Source of the DNA: Terriglobia bacterium
Lineage (GTDB): Bacteria; Acidobacteriota; Terriglobia; UBA7540
NCBI GenBank assembly: GCA_030040515.1
Contig: JASHTO010000091.1
Span: 1 to 6,904, forward strand
DNA: 6,904 nt
Direction: 5' to 3'
Shown piece after piece: positions 1 to 5,087 of this stretch. Each line of letters starts with the position of its first letter. Within the stretch, counting starts at the first letter, position 1. The position numbers and the translations under genes are program-made. Under the pieces are notes generated by a model. It was not told the origin of the DNA. It searched no databases and worked only from the letters and a program-made list of their open reading frames with translations.

Positions 1-759
1 CCCGATTACGGATCCATGACAGCGCAAAAAACCATCGGCAACTCCAACTACAACGCGCTGGAAGCGAATTTGCGCGCGGCCATCGGCTCACGCTCCACCC
101 TATTAGTGGGCTACACATGGTCAAAGTCCATCGATAATGGGTCGAATCTCGGGGAGGAGACCAACCCCTTCGACCAGCGACTCACGCGGGCGATCTCGTC
201 ATGGAACATCCCCCAGAATCTCGTGATTACCTACACGTACTACCTGCCTTTCGAGCATTTCTTTGGGCGGAATCGGCTGACCGAAGACTGGAGCATCTCC
301 GGTACCAGCCGTTTTGCCTCAGGGCTGCCGGTGACGCTCGTTGACGATTCTGACAACTCGCTCTTAGGAACACTCGGAGACGGCGTCAACAACTCCCTGC
401 TAGATACGCCCGAATACGTGGGCGGGCCGCTCAACCTCCATGAGAATCCGCGCAGCGGCCAGCCGGTGTTCAATCCCAACGCTTTCGAGGTCGAGCCCCA
501 GGGAACCTTGGGTGACGCCTCACGGCGCAGCTTCCAGGGGCCCGGCATCTCAAACTTCGACGTCCAGCTCAGCAAAACCATCCGGATTACCGAGTCGAAG
601 ACTCTGGACGTCCGGTTTGAGGCCTTCAACATTTTCAACCACGCGCAATTTTACGGGCCCCAAGCCGTGGAGGGCATTGATAGTGATCCCGACTTCGGAT
701 ACGTGATTAGCGCGGCCGCGCCACGCCTGATGCAAGCCGCGGTGAAGCTGCACTTCTAA
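1..759 (+). CDS. TonB-dependent receptor, Oar-like, C-terminal part (5' end outside window)
   Basis: This is the end of an outer-membrane beta-barrel receptor. The frame is open from base 1, so the ATG at 16 is probably an internal Met; 252 residues are visible and the stop is TAA at 757-759. Amphipathic strand-like segments alternate with polar loops. Motifs typical of acidobacterial Oar-like receptors are NYNALE (visible residues 16-21), YTWSKSID (38-45), GDASRRSF (171-178), FEAFNIFNHAQF (206-217) and a final PRLMQAAVKLHF (241-252). Ending in Phe suits recognition by the BAM barrel-assembly machinery. Family members are usually around 1,000 residues or more, with a carboxypeptidase-regulatory-like domain and a plug at the N terminus, all outside this window. 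They import ligands with energy from TonB-ExbBD. The substrate cannot be told from this part; the nearby cobalt genes hint at a metal or corrinoid, but that is weak. A 6-bp hairpin and a decayed copy of its own last codons follow the stop. Confidence 0.88.
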   Translation, partial: PDYGSMTAQKTIGNSNYNALEANLRAAIGSRSTLLVGYTWSKSIDNGSNLGEETNPFDQRLTRAISSWNIPQNLVITYTYYLPFEHFFGRNRLTEDWSISGTSRFASGLPVTLVDDSDNSLLGTLGDGVNNSLLDTPEYVGGPLNLHENPRSGQPVFNPNAFEVEPQGTLGDASRRSFQGPGISNFDVQLSKTIRITESKTLDVRFEAFNIFNHAQFYGPQAVEGIDSDPDFGYVISAAAPRLMQAAVKLHF

Positions 760-761
760 GA

Positions 762-821
762 ATGGCAGTCGCAACTGCCTCACCCCGGCTGATGCAGGCC
801 GCGCTGAAATTTATGTTTTGA
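762..821 (+). pseudogene. Vestigial second copy of the receptor C-terminus
   Basis: Just after the receptor stop, another frame reads MAVATASPRLMQAALKFMF and then TGA. Its last 12 codons (783-818) match the receptor's own last 12 codons (721-756) at 9 of 12 residues, and 27 of 39 bases match when the stops are included, at a constant offset of 62 bases. The ATG at 762 lies two bases after the receptor's TAA, but there is no Shine-Dalgarno sequence, and 19 residues are too few for a barrel protein. The copy's ending, ALKFMF, looks closer to the usual receptor tail than the functional VKLHF. It is best read as a remnant of a tandem receptor gene or of a partial duplication. Translation by coupling is possible but unlikely to matter. 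Confidence 0.6.
764..779. other. Perfect 6-bp hairpin after the receptor stop
   Basis: GGCAGT (764-769) and ACTGCC (774-779) are exact reverse complements around a CGCA loop, starting four bases after the receptor stop codon. No run of T follows on the plus strand, so it is not a classical intrinsic terminator. It could stabilise the 3' end of the receptor mRNA. It lies exactly between the two copies of the receptor tail. Confidence 0.45.
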
Positions 822-889
822 GTTCGTGGTTCGCAGTATGATTATGGGCGATGCCCGGTCGCATGAGCGCCCGATTGTCAGAGAGACTA

Positions 890-916
890 GAGCGTTTTCG
901 GTCGATTTGTTGACAG
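890..916 (+). repeat. Left inverted end of the MITE-like element
   Basis: Starts GAGCGTTTTC, identical to the reverse complement of the other end for 10 bases (12 with the TA). It continues with mismatches at positions 11, 14, 15, 17, 18 and 23 of 27. It contains an exact TTGACA at 910-915 that resembles a sigma-70 -35 box, but no good -10 box follows at 16-18 bases. Confidence 0.6.
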
Positions 917-934
917 ACTGACATCGTACAAGAC

Positions 935-957
935 GGTTCTTTCTTAAAGAAAGAGCC
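935..957. repeat. Central palindrome of the MITE-like element
   Basis: GGTTCTTTCT (935-944) and AGAAAGAGCC (948-957) pair over ten positions around a TAA loop, with one G-U type pair. It sits near the middle of the element, as expected for a self-folding miniature transposon. Confidence 0.55.
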
Positions 958-974
958 ATTCAGCGGCTTCGGAA

Positions 975-1001
975 CTGTAAACACTTGAACTGAAAACGCT
1001 C
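975..1001 (-). repeat. Right inverted end of the MITE-like element
   Basis: Reverse complement of the left end with 21 of 27 positions matching. The outer ten bases, GAAAACGCTC at 992-1001, are exact, and the TA at 1002-1003 follows. Confidence 0.6.
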
Positions 1002-1023
1002 TAAAACCTTGTTAGATCAAGCC

Positions 1024-1029
1024 GGGAGG
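1024..1029 (+). promoter_or_regulatory. Ribosome binding site of cbtB
   Basis: GGGAGG lies nine bases before the ATG at 1039, a strong Shine-Dalgarno match that fixes the cbtB start. It lies outside the miniature element. Confidence 0.75.
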
Positions 1030-1038
1030 TAAACCATT

Positions 1039-1224
1039 ATGCAAAATTCGGTAGCCTTACCCATTACCGGAACTCGCGCAGGCGTGGCCGCGCGCGTCTG
1101 GCAGGCGATCGCTGTTTTAGCGTTTGGTTTGTCCATTATTTACGTCGTCGGATTCACGACGATCTCCAAGGTACACAACGCAACGCACGACAATCGGCAC
1201 GCCAACGGCTTCCCCTGCCACTAG
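1039..1224 (+). CDS. cbtB: CbtB, small subunit of predicted cobalt transporter
   Basis: This 61-residue protein matches the CbtB family in length and layout. It has a short N-terminal tail, one membrane segment at about residues 21-42 (AIAVLAFGLSIIYVVGF region) and a metal-binding C-terminus HNATHDNRHANGFPCH (46-61), with His46, His50, His54, Cys60 and His61 as likely cobalt ligands. That His-rich ending is the family's signature. CbtB acts with CbtA in the cytoplasmic membrane to take up cobalt for B12 synthesis; the transport role is predicted from genome context and regulation, not well proven biochemically. A good Shine-Dalgarno sequence supports the ATG. cbtA follows after 7 bases, so the two are one transcript. 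cbtB genes are often under a cobalamin riboswitch; I could not recognise one here, and a MITE-like element occupies the leader. Confidence 0.92.
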   Translation: MQNSVALPITGTRAGVAARVWQAIAVLAFGLSIIYVVGFTTISKVHNATHDNRHANGFPCH

Positions 1225-1231
1225 GAACACT

Positions 1232-1951
1232 ATGGATCGCTTCCGCCACATGATGACGCTGGTGCTACTGTCGGGAGCCGCCGCCGGTGCCGTATTGTTT
1301 GCCGTGCAACACCTCACAATTGTTCCACTGATTCAGCAGGCCGAGGTTTACGAGAAGGCAGGCGAGGAAGCGGAAATTGCTGCCGGGGGCCATCACCACG
1401 ACGAAGGCTGGCAGCCTGCCGATGGGTGGGAGCGCACATCGTTCACGGCTCTTGCGGCAGTGCTTACGGGGATTGGATTTGCCGCTCTGTTGTTTGGAGT
1501 CGTATTCCTGGCGGGAGTGCCACTCGACGGCAAGCGTGGTCTGCTCTGGGGATTTGGGGCATTCTTGTGCGTTAGCGTGGCGCCGGCGATAGGCTTGCCT
1601 CCGCAGCCGCCGGGCGTGGCCGTCGCGGATCTTTCCGCACGCCAGATCTGGTGGACGGGAACGGTCGTCGCAACTGTGATTACCCTGTGGCTCTTCTTCG
1701 GGAAAGGGATTCCGAAACTTGTTCGTCCCCTTGGAATCGTTACTTTGATTCTTCCCCATCTGATTGGCGCCCCGAAGGCCACCGGACAGAACGTTGTCCC
1801 GGCCGAAATTATCCACCGCTTTTCGGCGCTCTCCATCGCCACCACGGGCATGTTCTGGCTGCTTCTGGGATTGTTAGGCGGACTTCTCTATCAAAAAATG
1901 CAAGCCAAGGATGCCGATTCGTTCGGAACCGCACCGGCGCAACTTCAGTGA
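1232..1951 (+). CDS. cbtA: CbtA, membrane subunit of predicted cobalt transporter
   Basis: This 239-residue membrane protein partners CbtB in predicted cobalt uptake. Hydrophobic segments lie at about residues 8-30, 71-95, 103-120, 140-156, 164-179 and 198-219, so five or six membrane passes. Family features are an N-terminal helix ending in VQHLTIVPLI, a soluble loop with HHHDE (54-58) that may bind metal, APAIGLPPQPPG (117-128), RQIWWTGT (137-144), LPHLIGAP (174-181) and HRFS (195-198). I chose the ATG at 1232 because it begins at the conserved membrane helix, has AGGA (1223-1226) five bases upstream overlapping the cbtB stop, and leaves a 7-base gap; the same frame is open further upstream but only as a shadow of cbtB. 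The stop is TGA at 1949-1951. The gene converges on cobQ. Confidence 0.9.
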   Translation: MDRFRHMMTLVLLSGAAAGAVLFAVQHLTIVPLIQQAEVYEKAGEEAEIAAGGHHHDEGWQPADGWERTSFTALAAVLTGIGFAALLFGVVFLAGVPLDGKRGLLWGFGAFLCVSVAPAIGLPPQPPGVAVADLSARQIWWTGTVVATVITLWLFFGKGIPKLVRPLGIVTLILPHLIGAPKATGQNVVPAEIIHRFSALSIATTGMFWLLLGLLGGLLYQKMQAKDADSFGTAPAQLQ

Positions 1952-2001
1952 TCGAGGCGACTGCACGCCTTCGGGGGGACGTACCTCACCAGTTGGACAA
2001 C
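1952..2001. other. Convergent 50-base gap with weak hairpin
   Basis: This gap separates the ends of cbtA (plus) and cobQ (minus). AGGCG (1955-1959) and CGCCT (1966-1970) can form a 5-bp stem with a 6-base loop readable from both strands. No T-run follows on either strand, so a shared intrinsic terminator is only a weak possibility, and read-through would give antisense RNA to the opposing gene. Confidence 0.25.
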
Positions 2002-3402
2002 CTACAAGAACAATTCCTCAAATCGCCGTCCGAAGGGAGCAAACCATTCCGCCAACGCTTCCGCGCCGCCGGCCGGTGGGTCATGCGCAGTGATGCCGAT
2101 CTCGGCCAGGACGGTCGCATCTTCAAATGCCCCGTGCAAGTAGGTTCCGATAATCCGCTCCCCTCGCACTCCTTCCCTTGCCCCATCTTCGAGATACGCA
2201 AACGGCTCAGGATTCGGCAAGTCATAAGAGGTTTCGCCCAGGTGAATCTCATAGGCCGAGTACGAATGCCCGCCGCGAGTGCGCGCCTGCACCACTCGGG
2301 TGGTTTTCTCCCGGGTCATGGTGGTTCGTGCGGGCAGCAGTCCCAGGCCGGCGGCCTGCTGACGGCTTGACTCCATCCCCAAGGGATCGTGAATGCTCCG
2401 GCCGAGCATTTGAAAGCCGCCGCAGATTCCAATCACCGTCGCTCCGCGCCGGTATTGCGTCAGCACCCAGTCATCCAGCCACTCGGATTGCATCCACGCG
2501 AGGTCATCGATCGTATTCTTGGTTCCGGGCAGAAAAATAAAATCAAAGTCTTGCTCGACCGGATGAGTGATCCAAGCGGCCTTCGTCAAGAGACGAAAGT
2601 CCGTGGTATTGGAGATTCGTGGAAATTGAACGATGGCGCAACGCTGACCCTCAGGACCGGCCGAGGGCGGCGGACCGGCGGGTATGGAGAGGCTGTCTTC
2701 GTCATCAAGATGAATGCCCTGCGCGTAAGGAAATACGCCAAGACAGGGGAGAGCCGTTCGTTGCTCGAGGATTTCGCGCCCTTCGTCAAACAACGAGCGG
2801 TCACCTCGGAACTTATTGACCGCGAACGCGCGCAGCAGAGAGCGCTCCTCGGGTCTCAAGAGTTCGACCGTACCGATCACGGATGCGAAGATGCCGCCGC
2901 ACTCGATATCTCCCACCAGCAGCCACGGCGCAGAAAGCCGGGTGGCCAGTCCTAGATTTACCAGGTCAAAACGGCGCAGATTCAGTTCCGCCACGCTTCC
3001 GGCTCCTTCAATAAGGATGACATCAAAGCGGGAAGCGAGGTTCTGATAAGCTCCCATCACGACTTCCTGAAGCATCTCGAAATGCTGGTAATACTCGCGC
3101 GCAGACAGCGTTTTCCAAACCTTACCGTTTAAGACAACCTGGCTTCCCCCTTCCGAGTTCGGTTTCAAAAGTATGGGATTCATGGCCGGCTCGGGATCGA
3201 GGCCGCAAGCCCAGGCTTGCGCCACCTGGGCTCGGCCAATCTCTCCGCCCGCGCGGCAGGGATATGAGTTGTTGGACATATTCTGCGCCTTGAACGGCGC
3301 TACACGAATGCCCCGCCGGTGAAGCCAGGCGCAGATCGCCGTTGCCATCCAGCTCTTGCCCACATGGGATGCCGTACCACCGACGAAGATAGGCTTGGTC
3401 AC
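2002..3402 (-). CDS. cobQ: Cobyric acid synthase CobQ/CbiP
   Basis: Uses glutamine and ATP to amidate four side chains of adenosylcobyrinic acid a,c-diamide, giving adenosylcobyric acid. The 466 residues are slightly short but within reach of the family's usual 480-510. The N-terminal ATP-binding domain has the P-loop GGTASHVGKS (8-17), then KAQNMSNNS (38-46), GGEIGRAQ (52-59) and MNPILLKP (74-81). LIEGAGSVAELNL (130-142) and GDIECGGIFAS (164-174) follow. The C-terminal class I glutamine amidotransferase-like domain has the nucleophile elbow IGICGGFQMLG with Cys327, and YEIHLGE (384-390) and GTYLHG with His423, the likely catalytic His. The start is GTG at 3402-3400, overlapping the upstream stop as GTGA, with no clear Shine-Dalgarno sequence, so translation is probably coupled. 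The stop is TAG at 2004-2002. It is the last visible gene of the cobN operon. Confidence 0.95.
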   Translation of the reverse strand: MTKPIFVGGTASHVGKSWMATAICAWLHRRGIRVAPFKAQNMSNNSYPCRAGGEIGRAQVAQAWACGLDPEPAMNPILLKPNSEGGSQVVLNGKVWKTLSAREYYQHFEMLQEVVMGAYQNLASRFDVILIEGAGSVAELNLRRFDLVNLGLATRLSAPWLLVGDIECGGIFASVIGTVELLRPEERSLLRAFAVNKFRGDRSLFDEGREILEQRTALPCLGVFPYAQGIHLDDEDSLSIPAGPPPSAGPEGQRCAIVQFPRISNTTDFRLLTKAAWITHPVEQDFDFIFLPGTKNTIDDLAWMQSEWLDDWVLTQYRRGATVIGICGGFQMLGRSIHDPLGMESSRQQAAGLGLLPARTTMTREKTTRVVQARTRGGHSYSAYEIHLGETSYDLPNPEPFAYLEDGAREGVRGERIIGTYLHGAFEDATVLAEIGITAHDPPAGGAEALAEWFAPFGRRFEELFL

Positions 3403-5087
3403 GATTCGAGAACGCTCATCAGAAATTCATTGCTGAATTCGTCCAGACCAATCAACCTGGCCTGCATCGCGGAAGCGAGATCCTCCATCGCTTTCTTTCG
3501 AGAGTCATCGAGGGAAGAATCCACGATCAGGGCGGTACAGGCCAGCTTTTTGGCCGCTGCCAGCGCGTCGGCCCAGGGATCGTTGCTCGTCAGCGGAACG
3601 TTGGAGCGGCCGTCGGTGAGAAGAATCAAAACGGCGTGGGCATTCACGACGGAATTGGCCAATTCAAGGGCGTGCGCGAGGGGCGTTCTTCCGCCGGTGG
3701 GGAGGTATTCCAACGCCCGCGAAGCCGCGTCGGCATCCCGGCAAGGTTCCAGCACCACCTCCGCCTTTGCGCCACGAAACGCGATCACCGCTATTTCATC
3801 CTTGTGATCGACCGAAGATTCCAGGAGCGCCAGGGCGACTCCCTTTACCGCGCGCATTCTTTGTTGGGCAGCCTGCGAACCGCTGGCATCAACGACAAAC
3901 ACAAAGCGAACTCCCGACCGCGCGCGGGGCGGCCGAAAGACTAGATGGGCGCTTCGCAAGGTCGCGCTACCGGTGTTTCGAAAGGACCGGTTGAAACTGG
4001 AGACGACATCCAGGGATTCGCCTTTTGATGTGCTGCCGGTTCGAATGGTCTCGGCAGTAGCCCGGTCCTTAACGGTAGCGGTGAGTCCCCGGGTGATGGA
4101 ATCGGCAAGTTTTACTCGAAGTCCCGGCGCCTGCCTCGGCTCGGAAGGAAAGATTCTGTCGTTCGATTCTCTCGGTCCTGCCTCAGATTCACGCGGCGCT
4201 TCGTCGGGAGCTGATTTTGACGGAGGCGGTGGTGACGGAGGTTGGTGTTTCGATCTGTGGCCCAAAACCAGGGGCAAAACGGTATCGACGTCCTCGCGTG
4301 TTACCAGTTCGCGCCCAGCCAATGCGGCATGAGCGAGGGCGGCGCGCAGTGCGGCCAAATCCGCGCGAAGGGATCGCACGCCCGCCTCGCTTATCGCGTC
4401 CGAAATCCCTCGAAGAATTTCTTTGGAGGGTTTGACGCCGCTCAGCAACGAGCGGGCCGCAGAGATCGCCTCCCGGAAGCGTTCCTGCTCGGCGGCGTAC
4501 TCCGCACAGAACGCAGCGGGGTCGGCATCGAATCGCAATCGAGCTGCGACGATTTGGGCGCGGTCTTCAGCCGAGCGCGGTGTCTCAATGTCGAGCGATA
4601 ATGCAAACCGGTCGAGCAACTGGGGCCGCAGCGAGCCTTCCTCGATATTCATGCTGCCCAGGAGAACGAACTTCGCCTCACTGGAAGCGCTGAACCCGTC
4701 ACGCTCCACGCGATGGTAGCCGCTCGTTGCGACATCGAGCAGGGCGTCCGTCAAAGCGTCGGCCAGCAAATTCACTTCGTCGATATACAGAACGCCGCCG
4801 TGCGCTTCGTGGATAAGGCCGCGCTTCAATCGGGCCTGCCCTCCCAGAGCCTCGGCGAGGTCGAGCCCGCCCAGCAGCCGATCCTCAGTTGTGCCAATCG
4901 GCAGGTTGATGAACGGAACACCAGCGGGCAGGATATCGGCAAGTGCCCGCGCCGCCGTGCTCTTGCCGGACCCCTTATCGCCCTTCAGCAGGACGCTCAG
5001 CCGCGAGTCAACTCCCGCCAACAGCAATGCGAGTTTTAAATCGGGCTGGCCGACAATCGCCGCGAAGGGATACCGGTGGGTGTTCAT
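3399..5087 (-). CDS. Fused AAA+/VWA chelatase subunit (ChlI/ChlD-like), probable cobaltochelatase partner of CobN
   Basis: This 562-residue protein carries both motor and scaffold parts of a metal chelatase. The AAA+ domain, about 1-275, starts PFAAIVGQ and has Walker A GDKGSGKST (36-44), Walker B VLYIDE (99-104), sensor-like GSMN (144-147) and LRPQLLDRF (153-161) with likely arginine-finger residues. A Pro- and charge-rich linker covers about 281-325. The C-terminal von Willebrand A domain, about 392-560, has an intact MIDAS metal site: DASGS (400-404), the Thr of GGRTPL (Thr468) and LLTDG (Asp492). In Mg-chelatase these functions are split between ChlI/BchI and ChlD/BchD, whose AAA part is often degenerate; here both sets of motifs are intact. 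Placement between cobN and cobQ, with no visible CobS or CobT, points to cobalt rather than magnesium. ATG at 5087 overlaps the cobN stop (ATGA) and has GGAGGA upstream. Confidence 0.88.
   Translation of the reverse strand: MNTHRYPFAAIVGQPDLKLALLLAGVDSRLSVLLKGDKGSGKSTAARALADILPAGVPFINLPIGTTEDRLLGGLDLAEALGGQARLKRGLIHEAHGGVLYIDEVNLLADALTDALLDVATSGYHRVERDGFSASSEAKFVLLGSMNIEEGSLRPQLLDRFALSLDIETPRSAEDRAQIVAARLRFDADPAAFCAEYAAEQERFREAISAARSLLSGVKPSKEILRGISDAISEAGVRSLRADLAALRAALAHAALAGRELVTREDVDTVLPLVLGHRSKHQPPSPPPPSKSAPDEAPRESEAGPRESNDRIFPSEPRQAPGLRVKLADSITRGLTATVKDRATAETIRTGSTSKGESLDVVSSFNRSFRNTGSATLRSAHLVFRPPRARSGVRFVFVVDASGSQAAQQRMRAVKGVALALLESSVDHKDEIAVIAFRGAKAEVVLEPCRDADAASRALEYLPTGGRTPLAHALELANSVVNAHAVLILLTDGRSNVPLTSNDPWADALAAAKKLACTALIVDSSLDDSRKKAMEDLASAMQARLIGLDEFSNEFLMSVLES

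Larger units (their letters stand above)
888..1003. mobile_element. MITE-like element, 112 bp core flanked by TA (IS630/Tc1-mariner type)
   Basis: A non-coding unit is bounded by TAGAGCGTTTTC (888-899) and its exact reverse complement GAAAACGCTCTA (992-1003). The outermost TA on each side fits the TA target duplication of IS630/Tc1-mariner elements; the core is then 890-1001. The inverted ends continue imperfectly to about 27 bp (21 of 27 matching). The centre is a second palindrome at 935-957, so the whole unit could fold on itself. The core is about 45% GC, lower than the flanking genes, and holds no plausible gene. Such an element would need a transposase from elsewhere; none is in this window. 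It ends 35 bases before cbtB, so it fills much of the cbtBA leader. It could also be a REP-like intergenic repeat; finding other genomic copies would settle that. Confidence 0.62.

Noticed and set aside
846..872. GGGC-GAT-GCCC small hairpin with an alternative pairing to CGCCC
   Set aside because: The stem is only 4-5 bp with no T-run or conserved context. It is too short to call a terminator or operator.
910..949. Promoter from TTGACA at 910-915
   Set aside because: The -35 box is exact, but no -10 box lies 16-18 bases later; the nearest candidates (927-932, 944-949) are at wrong spacing.
1124..1231. A longer CbtA with an extra 36 residues upstream
   Set aside because: The added stretch overlaps cbtB in another frame, is not membrane-like and has no family similarity. 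The ATG at 1232 has a ribosome site and begins at the conserved helix.
1651..2370. Plus-strand open frame of 239 codons running from cbtA into cobQ
   Set aside because: It overlaps two well-supported genes in another frame or strand and has no family motif.
2389..2955. Long plus-strand open frame of 188 codons
   Set aside because: It lies wholly inside cobQ on the opposite strand, and its translation is Arg- and Ser-rich with no recognisable motif. High GC makes such shadow frames common here.
4098..4247. Low-complexity tract in the chelatase gene as a possible repeat array
   Set aside because: It encodes the Pro- and charge-rich linker between the AAA+ and VWA domains, with no regular repeat unit.
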